Source: a virus. From it: a DNA stretch of 55,807 nt. Where the stretch lies: positions 1 to 55,807 of IMG/VR virus record IMGVR_UViG_3300017963_000313. One strand, 5' to 3'. The notes below the pieces were generated by a model that ran no database searches, was not told the origin of the DNA, and saw only the letters and a list, made by a program, of their open reading frames with translations. Shown in pieces: positions 8,607 to 18,820 of this stretch (position 1 is the stretch's first letter; each line of letters starts with the position of its first letter). Made by a program: the position numbers and the translations under genes.

Positions 8607-9506
8607 ATGACCACTCAGAGTAAAATGGGCATTAGAGACTTGAAAAAAATCTTGATGGATAAGCATGGGTATACAAAGCAAGAGCTACAGGGGGAAAATG
8701 CTAAAAGCCTATCTCTCCTATTAGAAGAAGCGGAGGCTGAAGAGGATATGGCTTTGGAACAAGAGCATATGTTTACGGAGGATGCAGATATAGAAGCGGG
8801 GGACGAGTATTTGTCTACCGAGACCGACCAATCAGAAGAAGTGGGAATTTATTCTGAGGGGTGGAGTGAGTATGTGTTAGACCAACTGTTTGAACATGAG
8901 CAAGTTAAGATTGGCAAGAAAGAAAGGGTGGCTCCGACAGTAGACGGTCTCCGTAGACTTACTGGAAAACTACTGGACGATATCCAGGATGTTTATTCCC
9001 AGGTGATACAAGCCCCCTCTCCAGATAATGAGAATCGAGCAACTGTACAAGTACAGGTTACTCTTGCAGATGGGCGGCGGGCTTCTGGTGCTGCCGATGT
9101 ATTTAGTGGTAATGTTCAAGAACCTTTTGATTTGCATCCAGTGGCTACGGCGGAAACTAGAGCAGAGGGTCGTGCCTACAAAAAGCTGTTACATCTATGC
9201 AAGGTTCATACAGCAGAAGAATTAGATAAACAGTCATCAGCTTATTTTGAACCCGCCCCAGACCTTACCTTGATTAATGGTCACCAGATTAAGGGATTGG
9301 AAACTCTATGTAAGCTAAGAGTTGATGTAAATATTGAAAAGTTGGTAGAAAAACATTACCCCATGTGTAATAATATTAATGAACTGGCGTCTGAAGAAGC
9401 CCAAGCACTATTTGAAATTGTGTCTGACTTTCAACAAAGTGGTACGCCAGAAGACTTGCAGGGCTATGACGAAGGTTGGAAACAGAAATTGGGAGTGAAA
9501 GAATGA
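8607..9506 (+). CDS. Putative single-strand annealing (Rad52-like) recombination protein
   Basis: 299 residues, AGGAGA upstream. The core (about 110-200) reads VAPTVDGLRRLTGKLL, then two or three strands containing VQVQVTLADGRRASGAADV, then HPVATAETRAEGRAYKKLL. An Ala-x-x-Glu-Thr-Arg-Ala-x-Gly-Arg-Ala helix of this kind is characteristic of Rad52-type phage annealing proteins. The first 35 residues (DLKKILMDKHGYTKQELQG) resemble a SAP-like DNA-binding helix pair, followed by a very acidic linker. A small zinc protein follows with ATGA overlap. It would pair complementary single strands during phage recombination. The assignment is by motif only. Confidence 0.6.
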   Translation: MTTQSKMGIRDLKKILMDKHGYTKQELQGENAKSLSLLLEEAEAEEDMALEQEHMFTEDADIEAGDEYLSTETDQSEEVGIYSEGWSEYVLDQLFEHEQVKIGKKERVAPTVDGLRRLTGKLLDDIQDVYSQVIQAPSPDNENRATVQVQVTLADGRRASGAADVFSGNVQEPFDLHPVATAETRAEGRAYKKLLHLCKVHTAEELDKQSSAYFEPAPDLTLINGHQIKGLETLCKLRVDVNIEKLVEKHYPMCNNINELASEEAQALFEIVSDFQQSGTPEDLQGYDEGWKQKLGVKE

Positions 9507-9847
9507 AAGTAACGTATAAACCGAATGAGCAGTTTGTAGTAGAAGTTGATGGTACGCCCAAAGAGATTGTTGAAGAGTTGGCTACAAGTGCCGAGCTATT
9601 CAGTCATAAGTGCGGTAAGTGCCATGGTAAAAACGGCAATAAGTTGGCGTTTAGAGTCCGCAAGGTGGAAGACAACAAATACTATGAGTTGCACTGTGAG
9701 TGCGGAGCAGTACTAGCTTTCGGAGCGCATAAAACTGGTGGGACACTTTTCCCCAAGCGTTTTGAGACTACAGACGATGGAGAAAAAAAGTGGTTGCCTG
9801 ATAATGGTTGGACAAAGTGGGATAAAGACCTAGGAAAGCGCGTGTAA
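9503..9847 (+). CDS. Small zinc-ribbon protein, partner of the annealing protein gene
   Basis: 114 residues from the ATG overlapping the previous stop (ATGA). HKCGKCHGKNGN (about 36-47) and LHCECGAVL (about 69-77) supply four cysteines as C-x2-C and C-x-C, a zinc ribbon. The remaining sequence is a basic, beta-rich small domain ending in a Trp-rich tail (KKWLPDNGWTKWDKD). Its placement directly after the putative annealing protein suggests a DNA-binding or recombination role. It is the last plus-strand gene before the convergent terminator. Confidence 0.75.
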   Translation: MKVTYKPNEQFVVEVDGTPKEIVEELATSAELFSHKCGKCHGKNGNKLAFRVRKVEDNKYYELHCECGAVLAFGAHKTGGTLFPKRFETTDDGEKKWLPDNGWTKWDKDLGKRV

Positions 9848-9878
9848 TCAACCAGATTGGCTTCTAATGCACTTTTTT

Positions 9879-9908
9879 AAAACCCATGGGGCGACCTGTG
9901 GGTTTTTT
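9879..9908. terminator. Bidirectional intrinsic terminator between convergent blocks
   Basis: AAAACCCA (9879-9886) pairs perfectly with TGGGTTTT (9899-9906) around a 12-base loop, followed on the plus strand by a T run to 9908. On the other strand the stem is followed by TTTT and AAAAAAG, giving a weaker terminator for the minus-strand genes. It lies exactly where the plus-strand left block and the minus-strand late block meet. Confidence 0.85.
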
Positions 9909-10305
9909 ATTTGCACCCACCACAGCCGCCACCAGAGCTTGGCGGTCTTTCTTCACCGTCTGATAACTCATTTAATTGTTCTGTATCAAAATCTATCTGT
10001 GCAAGCACTATATCTTCCTCACTGGCATTCTCTGCATCGTCTGGTATAACTTTTTCTACCCATTTTGGAGGGTCATCTGGACACTTTTCTGTCCCCCAGG
10101 CTAATTTATTAAGTGTCGTTCCCTCTCTTCTAACATGACACCCACATAATCCACAAGAATCATTGTCAAAATATTCACATGGCGAGCATTGTTCGTCATA
10201 TATTTCGGCAATTTCTTCTTCTGTTCTTAGTGGTCTACCAGCAGCCATCCATTGCGCCCTGGATATTAAATATTTTTTAAGTGCGGATATCACTGGCGTC
10301 TGCAC
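9907..10305 (-). CDS. Cysteine-rich zinc-binding protein, last gene of the late block
   Basis: 132 residues from a GTG start (28-base overlap with the preceding gene). An N-terminal segment ending AAGRPLRTEEEIAEIYDEQC is followed by CSPCEYF, CGLCGCHV, and a later KLAWGTEKCP, a layout of C-x2-C, C-x2-C-x-C and C that suggests one or two zinc sites. This type of small rubredoxin-like protein is frequent beside structural genes in phages. The C-terminus ends GGGCGGCK, adding two more cysteines. Its function is unknown. Confidence 0.72.
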   Translation of the reverse strand: MQTPVISALKKYLISRAQWMAAGRPLRTEEEIAEIYDEQCSPCEYFDNDSCGLCGCHVRREGTTLNKLAWGTEKCPDDPPKWVEKVIPDDAENASEEDIVLAQIDFDTEQLNELSDGEERPPSSGGGCGGCK

Positions 10306-11149
10306 AGGCTATGCCTGCCCCTCCATTAAAAAGGTCTATATGTAATTGTTCCCACTCTCCTGATGAGCGTGGACATCTATGTAATTTAACATTGTCTAAA
10401 AGTACAAAGTTATTGTTATCGTATCCTAAATCATGATATGTAGGACTCCCTGTAATGTCGGCATTATTTTTACAACCTATCCTAAATTTATAATCTTTAA
10501 CGGCACATCTAAAACTACTGATTCCACCAATAGAAGTGGTTAGAGATAACTGGGGCGCAGTTTGACCTACCTCTGTTGCATATTCATAAAAATGTAATGT
10601 ACCTTCGTCATTCCATCCCACTGTTACAAATGTCCAAACACCAGTAGTGATACCTAATTGAAGACCTATAGCATTTCCACCATTTGTTAAACCAACAATT
10701 GGCCTCACAGATTTTTTAGTACTGCCTCCTAATCCTGGATTTTCCCAACTAACAGTATATTCATGGTCATTGCACGGTGGGCTACTACCCACTTGAAAAC
10801 ATCCTTTAGAAACAATCGCAGAAGTGAGATATCCTGAAGGGTCAGCAGCCCACTCATGATAAATCCAAAATGAAAAACCCATACCTCTTTGTCTATTATT
10901 TAAACTGTACAGCTTATTATGTTCGTCCTCAAAAAAACCATGGGCAACTGATAGGTCTACCTGCTTATTACCATTATCAGTGAATTTTCTAGCATTGCCT
11001 ATATTTCCCCCTGCACTTCCTACTGTACCTACTAAACTTAAGTTTAAGCATGCATAAGAATCGTCTACGCCCCCACTGGTTTCATCCATTGTATAACAAG
11101 GTCCAGGAGTACCACACTCAAGGCCCCCCGGCATATTAAATTTAACCAT
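10277..11149 (-). CDS. LamG/concanavalin-like lectin domain virion protein
   Basis: 290 residues with a strong GGAGGAAGG before the ATG. Beta-rich, with the LamG-like order: NARKFTDNGNKQVDLS, then MGFSFWIYHEW (about 90-100, the common 'FSFWI/FTFACW' strand), a central GVWTFVTVGWND (about 172-183, the 'W-x-x-V-x-V' strand), and FVLLDNVKLHRCPRS near the C-terminus, the usual end of such folds. Likely a tail-tip or fibre protein that binds sugars on the cell. It is one of four LamG-like proteins in the window. Confidence 0.72.
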   Translation of the reverse strand: MVKFNMPGGLECGTPGPCYTMDETSGGVDDSYACLNLSLVGTVGSAGGNIGNARKFTDNGNKQVDLSVAHGFFEDEHNKLYSLNNRQRGMGFSFWIYHEWAADPSGYLTSAIVSKGCFQVGSSPPCNDHEYTVSWENPGLGGSTKKSVRPIVGLTNGGNAIGLQLGITTGVWTFVTVGWNDEGTLHFYEYATEVGQTAPQLSLTTSIGGISSFRCAVKDYKFRIGCKNNADITGSPTYHDLGYDNNNFVLLDNVKLHRCPRSSGEWEQLHIDLFNGGAGIACADASDIRT

Positions 11150-11161
11150 CGCCTTCCTCCT

Positions 11162-14100
11162 TTATGGACAGGTACAATCCTCAAAGCCAATATACCATGT
11201 ACCCGTTAAATCACGATGTATAAGTGTCCACGCAAAAGCACTAATAGACTCGTTAGTTAAATTGTATGCAAAAACGGGAGGTTCTACGGGAACTAAATTA
11301 GTACCATCATGCATATGAACCTGAATTTGTCCACCCGTAGGCTGGCCATCTGCAACACGAGCAGCAATACCGGCACTGGGTGCTCTACCTACATGATTTT
11401 GAGCCTGTCCTGATGGCAATAATTGTCCTAGGTCTTGACCACTAGAGAATGGAAATAGTGGCAACAAATTAGTAGGGGGCGTTTCTACAATATTGTAATT
11501 ACATTCTGCGGGGTCATACTCACAGTAAACAGGATAGCCCGAAGGTAATACGTGTCCCAATCCATTGTTAATTGTAATGACAGGATTACTAACTTCATTA
11601 CCGTCTTCATCATACCACGTAGAACTCTCATCGTCTACGGCGGCGTCTATACTGGTTGTACTACTTGTAAGATTACCAAGCAAATTTGCCTTAAGGAATC
11701 TAAACTTGTTAGGAGCAGCAACCCAAACACCACGCTCTCTATCTAGACGTAAATCTACAGGGGCAACCGGCCAAGTTTCTGACTTACGAAGAAAATCCTT
11801 CATGAAGTTATCTTTTAGCTCGGTCTCTACAAATGTGCCTTGTTTAGTGTCTTCTTCTACATCGGCTTCATTAGGTACCGGCTTACCAGCCAAGTCATAT
11901 CCCCAGCTTTGCATAACCAGCGGACCACGCAATGCCATAAATCTATAGTCGTCTTCATAGTCCGCAGCAGACTCTTCAGAGTACCCAGCCAAAGGCATCA
12001 TTAAGCCACCTTCGGGCGAGGTGTCGCCTCTGGCAACCATTTCTATATCATGGCCAACCTTACTTTCACCCTCTTCTTGGTCGTGGATTTGTGCTCTAGC
12101 TTTACCGGGAGGATTACTAAATGGATTAAGATAGTTCTGAGATTCCTTTAAGGCGTGTACTACATCTCCACCCTGGTCGTCTTGTACTGGTGGTAGAGTT
12201 TCAACAGGTCCACGCTCTCCACCATTTTCACAGGCTCCTAATGGGGTAATATATCTGGGTAGCTCTCCATCCCCATCCATAGATACCGGACGTAATAAGC
12301 CATCAAGACTCATCATGGCCATACTACTATAGGTATCATCATTACCCATATAGTAGTTGATATCTTTAATACTCATATCTTGAACACGTGGTCTAGTGAA
12401 TGCTTTGTCGTCACTATCTTCTGTAGAGTCCCAATCGTGTACACTTCCTGTTAAAACACTATGTGGAGTTCTCGCGGGAATAATATCACTTCTAATATCT
12501 AAGCTCGTAGTAGTTGCCCAATCTCCAAAGCTAGTAGGTCTAATAAACCTAACACTACTTCCTCCAAGTCTAAAGATATTCTCTCGTCTAACAGCGCTGG
12601 CAGCATTAACACCAAGCTGTTCTAATCTACGAGAATTTGCCTTAGAGAATCTACCAAATTTTGGAGTAAAAGTATTAAACTGATATTCTGTACGTAAACC
12701 CTCTGGTCCTATCGAGGTGGTTACAGATGTAATATTTGGCCCGTATATACCACTCCACTTATCTGTATATTGGAAAAACCCATATGAATTGGTAAGTACA
12801 ACATCAGTACTAAGGCTTCTATTTTCTACTAAGTGATGGCCCCCACCAAAAAATCCACCAGCCAAAGCCCCTAGTTCAGCACCAAGAGGAACGGTGGGAT
12901 ATCCAGGCACAGAAATAAAACCCTTTTCTCCAACTTGCATATTTGTAATGGCTTCATCGGCCTGTGCCTGCCCCGCTAGATTCATAACAGCATAGCTACC
13001 ATAATTCCAGGGCACTATATTGGCGTTGGTAGAAACATTTGTTTGTCCGGGCGGTCCTAAATTAGCCCACGGACCATAAGTTAATACTGTACTTTCAATA
13101 CCAAAAGCGGCACCATCAATCATTTTAGGAAGAGCAATAACTTTTTTAGTAACCTCTAAAGAGTCTGGCTTTTTCCATATCTCATTTAGTTTATCCCCCT
13201 CTTCTGTTCCAAATAATAATTTAATAGCATTTTGAAAACCTTCGACACTATATTTACTATCGCTTTTTTCATAAGTAACAGCCGGTACTTCGATAACCAC
13301 ACGAGGGCCAAAAAAGGTAGAGTGGTCATGATATACAAAGTCTTCAGACACCGCAGAGGCACGAACATACATCCCCGTATCATCACTATTACGTAACCAT
13401 GCGTCATACGGCATTCTATCACTATAAAATAATGATTTGTCTCCATTGTCTTGATAGTAAACAAGAGCTTCAATTTTATTAGTTTCGTTTCGGAAAAAAC
13501 TTAGTTGAGGTTCCCTTAGTCCTAGTACGTCAACGGCTCCCGGTGTAGGAAATTCTGTCCAACCATCAGCCTTTGGAGTCTCACTTGGAATAACTTGAAT
13601 ACTTTCACCGTCTAATTGTACGCAGGTAAAAGGTACTCTAACAGCAAATTGTCGGCCTAGTTGATTATAATATTCTACAAGCTTAGCCAAAAGTCTTTCT
13701 ACATCATCAAAAATTTCTGCTCCTACCTCATCTTGCACATCTTTAAGATTAGCCCCTTTTGGATTAAGTGCATCAATACCAAGAATCTGATTACCGTTTT
13801 GTCCACGGCCATCAAACCATTTTTTTAATATATTTAATGCTCCCTCAACAAATGCTCCTTCTGGCAGGGCAAAACCTAATACACCAGCAGCACTAACTAA
13901 GGCTGTGTAAAGAATAGTGGGCGACCCCTGTTCATCTGCCGCTTTATTTAAGGCATAAAATAAGTCAGTACCATTAGCGGCTAAATACAGGTCTTTAAGA
14001 CTAATAGTAATTTTACCATCAGCCGTAGGAGATATTAATTCTAAAACCTTAAAACCTTGATTAAGAATATCAATTTCAATATCAAAATACCAAAATCCAT

Positions 14101-15403
14101 CGGCATCTTTACAAGCTACTATAAAATCTTTATTTGAATCAAGGCCAAAGAAGGGTAGGATAGTATCGTCAATCTCGTTACAGCCAGTATCAAACAGGCT
14201 ACCCTGGCTAATTCTATTGGTACCGTCTCCCTCTGGGTCAAAACTTTGGTAGGCTTGATATATAGTGTTTTTAGCACCACCAATGACAAAAGAACTTAGT
14301 GGCTCATTTCTAAGCTCTTGCCCTTTATTATATGAGACCGCACTATTGTTATTATTATCAATAAATTTCTGTATTTCATTAAGGGCAGGCTGCCTAAAGC
14401 GAGATACTGTGCGAACTTTGATAAGTTTAGCAATACCACTACCGACAACCGCACTAAAGGAATCTCTAATAGGCAATAGCTCTATATAGTAGTCATGACC
14501 AGAAGCTTCTGTTAATTCATTAATCAGGTCCATAACAGAAATGCTAGTACCGCTAAACCTAAAATATGTTGGGGCAACGGGTAGTTCACTTAGGTCTAGA
14601 AAATACTCACTAAAGTCTAAGCTGTCAGCAGACATTAAACCATAGTTACCGGACTGCACACCCCGATACATCACACGACCATAAGGAGACCATGTATTAG
14701 AAGCTCTTGGTATTCTATTAGCAAGAACATTTAAGGCAGTACGGATAGAGTGCCATTGCATACCATTATCATTTGTATTGGCCCCACCATAACCATCGGC
14801 GGGAGAACCAAAAACGGCACCATCAGGAAACAAGTCTCCAAAGTTATATGCACCCTGCGTAGTTTGAGATAGTTGTGGACACAATATACCAAAAGACTCC
14901 ATGTAACCATATACATTAAACAGATTGTATGCATTAGCTACAGTACCGGCATAGTCACCAATAATAAGCTGTGTATTTTCTAATATAAGCCGGGGGTCCG
15001 TGATTTGTACTGTGTAGGTAGGATTGCCGCCAGGATTATTTGTTTGTTCCCAGCTTTGAATAATGCCCGCATACTCAAAATCGGCCACTCTAAAATATAC
15101 AGGACAACCAATAATATCTTTGGTTAATCCTAGGAATCCGGGGTCGGCTGCCGTAGTACTTTGTTTATACAGGTTAGAATCCCAGTAAAACTTGGGTAGT
15201 GCTGGGTCTGCCTCACAATTATCTTCTACAAGACGTACTGTTAAACTTCCTGTTTGTGAGTTCCAACCACCAGAAGCGGAAAAAGACTGTACACTACACC
15301 CTAGGAAAAGTGTCTGTTCAAAGCCCCCAAATATATTAGAGGGACTACACTCATTTTTTACCGGAGTATTAGTTGTAGAAAAAGTAACATTACTATTGGT
15401 CAT
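11162..15403 (-). CDS. Large tail-tip/baseplate protein
   Basis: 1413 residues, AGGA and GGAAT upstream. The first 150 residues contain VYFRVADFEYAGIIQSWEQ and YTVQITDPRLILENTQLIIG, a pattern like the hub/host-specificity proteins at the tip of phage tails, where a beta-barrel lies near the N-terminus. A helical segment (about 490-560) separates this from long beta-rich and disordered parts rich in Pro, Gly and Asp. The position after tape measure and two tail proteins matches the tail-fibre/tip slot of siphoviruses. I cannot place an enzymatic domain. Confidence 0.7.
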   Translation of the reverse strand: MTNSNVTFSTTNTPVKNECSPSNIFGGFEQTLFLGCSVQSFSASGGWNSQTGSLTVRLVEDNCEADPALPKFYWDSNLYKQSTTAADPGFLGLTKDIIGCPVYFRVADFEYAGIIQSWEQTNNPGGNPTYTVQITDPRLILENTQLIIGDYAGTVANAYNLFNVYGYMESFGILCPQLSQTTQGAYNFGDLFPDGAVFGSPADGYGGANTNDNGMQWHSIRTALNVLANRIPRASNTWSPYGRVMYRGVQSGNYGLMSADSLDFSEYFLDLSELPVAPTYFRFSGTSISVMDLINELTEASGHDYYIELLPIRDSFSAVVGSGIAKLIKVRTVSRFRQPALNEIQKFIDNNNNSAVSYNKGQELRNEPLSSFVIGGAKNTIYQAYQSFDPEGDGTNRISQGSLFDTGCNEIDDTILPFFGLDSNKDFIVACKDADGFWYFDIEIDILNQGFKVLELISPTADGKITISLKDLYLAANGTDLFYALNKAADEQGSPTILYTALVSAAGVLGFALPEGAFVEGALNILKKWFDGRGQNGNQILGIDALNPKGANLKDVQDEVGAEIFDDVERLLAKLVEYYNQLGRQFAVRVPFTCVQLDGESIQVIPSETPKADGWTEFPTPGAVDVLGLREPQLSFFRNETNKIEALVYYQDNGDKSLFYSDRMPYDAWLRNSDDTGMYVRASAVSEDFVYHDHSTFFGPRVVIEVPAVTYEKSDSKYSVEGFQNAIKLLFGTEEGDKLNEIWKKPDSLEVTKKVIALPKMIDGAAFGIESTVLTYGPWANLGPPGQTNVSTNANIVPWNYGSYAVMNLAGQAQADEAITNMQVGEKGFISVPGYPTVPLGAELGALAGGFFGGGHHLVENRSLSTDVVLTNSYGFFQYTDKWSGIYGPNITSVTTSIGPEGLRTEYQFNTFTPKFGRFSKANSRRLEQLGVNAASAVRRENIFRLGGSSVRFIRPTSFGDWATTTSLDIRSDIIPARTPHSVLTGSVHDWDSTEDSDDKAFTRPRVQDMSIKDINYYMGNDDTYSSMAMMSLDGLLRPVSMDGDGELPRYITPLGACENGGERGPVETLPPVQDDQGGDVVHALKESQNYLNPFSNPPGKARAQIHDQEEGESKVGHDIEMVARGDTSPEGGLMMPLAGYSEESAADYEDDYRFMALRGPLVMQSWGYDLAGKPVPNEADVEEDTKQGTFVETELKDNFMKDFLRKSETWPVAPVDLRLDRERGVWVAAPNKFRFLKANLLGNLTSSTTSIDAAVDDESSTWYDEDGNEVSNPVITINNGLGHVLPSGYPVYCEYDPAECNYNIVETPPTNLLPLFPFSSGQDLGQLLPSGQAQNHVGRAPSAGIAARVADGQPTGGQIQVHMHDGTNLVPVEPPVFAYNLTNESISAFAWTLIHRDLTGTWYIGFEDCTCP

Positions 15404-15415
15404 GAATTCCTGTCC

Positions 15416-16942
15416 TTATGAAGCATCTGTACTATTCAGTGCATATAATATTGAGCCTATTGAATTAACACCCGCTATACTAGCATTGCTAGCTAAGAAG
15501 GTATTAGATACATCGAAAGTACCTGTTTCTGGTGTTAGGTCTAGGTCTAACAAATTACTCTGTCCTACACCCCGTAGATAAGCACTACCATTAATATCAA
15601 AGTGTGAACCGGCCATGTGTGACCAGCTTGTAGAGTCTGTTAAATTAAAGTCGTTGGTAATATTAAATACACCAGTATTAGATGTAAGTGTGCCCCCTCC
15701 ACCAATAGAGAGATTACTTAGACTTTGAGTGCCAGAGCTATCCCAAAAAATATAGTTCCCACCAGTGACATTTATACTAAGATTATACATTGTTATGGGT
15801 AAAACTACAACCCCCTGTCCATTAACAATAGTATATCTATCCTGAAATGGGCTATAATTATCTGGCTCGATAGTGAGCAGAGGATTGCCGGTGGTGTTAT
15901 CACTATTCTGTATAAGAATTTCACCCTTATCAATATTAAAGGTTCCACCGTCTACAATAAAGTGTTTACTAAACCTGTTAAGATTTGATATAGATAATGT
16001 ACCGCTATAATTACTAGGTGTTTTTAAGCTATATACATCAAGGCCTGTAGGGCTATTTAGTGTTAGGTTGTAGTTGTCTACAAAATAAACAGCATCTCGT
16101 ACTGTGGGGGAGGTATTAACCAAATTCCAGTTAGACACCTTCAAAATATCACTATCAGAACCTACCCAGGTCGCACTGTATCCATTATGTATAGCCTGCC
16201 TATCTTGTTCTGACAAAGCATAATTATACAAACGAACATCCTGTATGTCTATGGGGGTCGTTTCACCAAGTCCACTTACACACCCAATAGTAGTGCGTCC
16301 GGGAGTTGTGAAGTTAATCTGTGTCCCCGTAAAGCCGGGGGTGCCTGTAACACTAACTATATTGTTGGATGAATCACTATGGGAGAGAATCATCCTATCA
16401 TTATCTAGGTCTAGAATACCTATGGTGGTTTCCCAGTCTGCGGGCTCTCCAGAAACACTGTGTTCAAGCGTAAAACCAGTTTCCGAAGGCATATGCACAG
16501 TAAAAGCATCTAAACCAGAATTATTATGTAGTGCCAGACCTATATTTACACCCTGTTCAGTGGGCATATTAAAATAGTAAGCGGCTCCGGTTCCGGTGGG
16601 GTGAGCGGCTGTAGAACCCAAAGTTGAAAACTTACGAGTAGCCACTACAGAAATAGCAGTTAATCCATTAAGATTTTGATATGTGTGGCCAAAATCTACA
16701 TGTTGATTACCACTACACCCCAAAAATATACCGTCATTATCATACGCGACATTAGGACCATTCTCATCATACCATTTGACAGGACCGGCGAGTACACCGC
16801 GAAATCTGCCTAGGTCATCTGCAACACCAATACCTGTATTACTAGTATATATCCATCTAGCAATGAGGCCATTAGCGGTATTAACATTATTAAGGTCTTT
16901 AGATATAGTTGAGACCAACTGCGTTTGTGAACTAAAAGCCAT
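15416..16942 (-). CDS. Tail protein with LamG-like domain and beta-helix-like C-terminus
   Basis: 508 residues, start directly after the previous stop (TAAATG). Residues about 20-260 have LamG features: GLIARWIYTSNTG, GLTAISVVATRKF, and IQDVRLYNYALSEQDRQAIHNG closing the domain. From about 270 on, short strands with repeated Asn/Gly turns (LTLNSPTGLDVYSL, GTLSISNLNRFSKHFIVDGG, LSNLSIGGGGTL) look like a right-handed beta-helix. It probably recognises a surface polysaccharide. Catalytic residues for depolymerisation are not evident. Confidence 0.7.
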   Translation of the reverse strand: MAFSSQTQLVSTISKDLNNVNTANGLIARWIYTSNTGIGVADDLGRFRGVLAGPVKWYDENGPNVAYDNDGIFLGCSGNQHVDFGHTYQNLNGLTAISVVATRKFSTLGSTAAHPTGTGAAYYFNMPTEQGVNIGLALHNNSGLDAFTVHMPSETGFTLEHSVSGEPADWETTIGILDLDNDRMILSHSDSSNNIVSVTGTPGFTGTQINFTTPGRTTIGCVSGLGETTPIDIQDVRLYNYALSEQDRQAIHNGYSATWVGSDSDILKVSNWNLVNTSPTVRDAVYFVDNYNLTLNSPTGLDVYSLKTPSNYSGTLSISNLNRFSKHFIVDGGTFNIDKGEILIQNSDNTTGNPLLTIEPDNYSPFQDRYTIVNGQGVVVLPITMYNLSINVTGGNYIFWDSSGTQSLSNLSIGGGGTLTSNTGVFNITNDFNLTDSTSWSHMAGSHFDINGSAYLRGVGQSNLLDLDLTPETGTFDVSNTFLASNASIAGVNSIGSILYALNSTDAS

Positions 16943-17308
16943 TTATACGCCGGTAATTTGGTCTACGTATGCGTCTAGTGTTGTGTCATAAGTGCTATCG
17001 GGAGTACTAGTAATCCGCACGTTTTTAATACTAATGGGAATTTCTATATGCTGAGAGGTTACCACGCCGGTACCCGTAGGTGCAATCATAGAACTGCCTA
17101 GGTCAAACCAGTTTGTTTGGTCAGGACTTACTTCAGGCTGGACTATAGCGCCTGTAGCCGCCCCATTAGTGGCATCATTAGTAAGCTTAATATATAAAGA
17201 GGCACCATATCCACTAGTTAGAGCAACAAGTGCAGATACAGTATCGGTATCGCCACCCGTTAATGTGGTGGATGCATGTAGTGTATTTGTTTCTTTTACG
17301 CTTGCCAT
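16943..17308 (-). CDS. Small beta-rich tail-associated protein
   Basis: 121 residues, AAGGAAAA upstream. It reads as a single beta-sandwich: ASLYIKLTNDA, AAIVQPEVSPDQTNWFDLG and IEIPISIKNVRITSTPD. The phrase 'SPD-x-TNW-x-DLG' is common in small phage structural proteins and lectin-like sandwich domains. It lies between two tail-tip genes and is probably a virion component. No named family assigned. Confidence 0.62.
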   Translation of the reverse strand: MASVKETNTLHASTTLTGGDTDTVSALVALTSGYGASLYIKLTNDATNGAATGAIVQPEVSPDQTNWFDLGSSMIAPTGTGVVTSQHIEIPISIKNVRITSTPDSTYDTTLDAYVDQITGV

Positions 17309-17326
17309 ATTATTTTCCTTAGATAA

Positions 17327-18820
17327 TTAACAGAAAGATGTATTTGGTGCTGGACCTGTACAATTAGTAGCGGACCAGGATACGCTTCTGGAATATCTAC
17401 CAGTTTTGGGATTCCACGAGGATGTATCACCATCCTTAAATACTTGGTCATATGTGCTTGTTAGGTCGGTTTCTACAGAGCATAATAACGAACTCACATC
17501 TCCGGTAGGAGCGGCAGCTACAGCAGTAGACCAATAATCATTAGTACAACCTGTTGGGGGCTCCATAACAGCATCAATCGTTACCTGTCTCCTAAATTTG
17601 GTTACAGTACTTATTTCCTGCATAATAGGACCGCGAGACCTACCTAGTACAACAAGTTCTGCAAATACGTCAGTTGGATGCGTATCACTAATTGTAATAT
17701 TTTCTGAACGCGCCCCATCTATATAGTTACACGGTCTATCATCATATACATAGGAATATGTAATAGTACCACCAGCAGGATTATGTCCTACAGACAGGCT
17801 AAGTGGGTCAATGTTAATAGTTCTGGTGGCTAATGGAGAAGCAACCTTATTAACGCGCCCATACAACTTAGACTGAACACCCGCCCAATAGGTTTCGGCA
17901 GAGGCATACTTAGTAGTAGTAACATCATATCCGTCTGGCTGAGTATATACCTTGGTATCTAAACCCTGGATAGTACCATCAATGTTAACGGTAGTCATTC
18001 CAGTTTCCTGGCTTTCCTGAATATTGATATTAAAATCTTCAAGAGCAGGACTAGTTAAACCAGCAATACCAGTATTTAAAACCAACCAGCTTTCGGTAAC
18101 ACCATAAGAGCCCGCTGTCTCACTATATTGTTGTGTACGAACATGGTCATAAAAACCCAGTTCATCGACAGGCAGGGCCATAGCACCACTAAATGGGGTT
18201 GTACTTTCACCCAGTCTAGGAATAACCCACCCACTAGCCTGCTGCCACGCCTCCATTTGCAAACCATTGATATCATAGTTTCGCTTGCCAACAGCACTAA
18301 CAGTGTGGCTCAATCTAAGGGCATATGAGGTGGAGTCATCAGTGCTACCATCAATTGTCCAGTTGTATAGGTGTTTATCGGTTAAAAACTCTATTTGCCA
18401 ATCTTCGTTAGCTGCACTAATATATTGACTATGCAAGGCAGAATCTTCATCGGTATCATCCTCGTTCATGGTCAAATTTATAGTATATGGTGTTGTCATC
18501 ACCCAATTATCATTTGAGGGATTGAAGTTAATATTCGTTACTTGGGGATAACCACTTAAAATGACTGTAGAATCACATAGTACCAAAAACTCTTGACCTT
18601 GGTCTTTAAAGATATGTCTTAAATCGTCCTGTAAATTATCTACATTAACATATCCAGTTTCACCATCAGGCAAAGGTGTAAGTGTACCTTGTAGTGTAAT
18701 ATTAAGTTCTGCACCAATAGGGGTGGCGTCTTGTGTGAAATTAAACTGTTTGGCTATACTCATGAAGGGTACGGGACTTAATCCGCTGCCCCCATAGGAC
18801 ATAGTTACCTGATTGCTCAT
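17327..18820 (-). CDS. Tail protein downstream of tape measure (distal-tail-like)
   Basis: 497 residues. GGAGGT lies 8 bases before the ATG, which overlaps the tape measure stop (ATGA). In siphoviruses this slot holds the distal tail protein. The N-terminal half is beta-rich (QFNFTQDATPIGAELNITLQG; EFLVLCDSTVILSGYPQV), compatible with a tube-capping barrel, and the C-terminal half has further strands with several paired cysteines (VSSLLCSVE, SATNCTG, NTSFC). Function is inferred mainly from position. Confidence 0.65.
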   Translation of the reverse strand: MSNQVTMSYGGSGLSPVPFMSIAKQFNFTQDATPIGAELNITLQGTLTPLPDGETGYVNVDNLQDDLRHIFKDQGQEFLVLCDSTVILSGYPQVTNINFNPSNDNWVMTTPYTINLTMNEDDTDEDSALHSQYISAANEDWQIEFLTDKHLYNWTIDGSTDDSTSYALRLSHTVSAVGKRNYDINGLQMEAWQQASGWVIPRLGESTTPFSGAMALPVDELGFYDHVRTQQYSETAGSYGVTESWLVLNTGIAGLTSPALEDFNINIQESQETGMTTVNIDGTIQGLDTKVYTQPDGYDVTTTKYASAETYWAGVQSKLYGRVNKVASPLATRTINIDPLSLSVGHNPAGGTITYSYVYDDRPCNYIDGARSENITISDTHPTDVFAELVVLGRSRGPIMQEISTVTKFRRQVTIDAVMEPPTGCTNDYWSTAVAAAPTGDVSSLLCSVETDLTSTYDQVFKDGDTSSWNPKTGRYSRSVSWSATNCTGPAPNTSFC

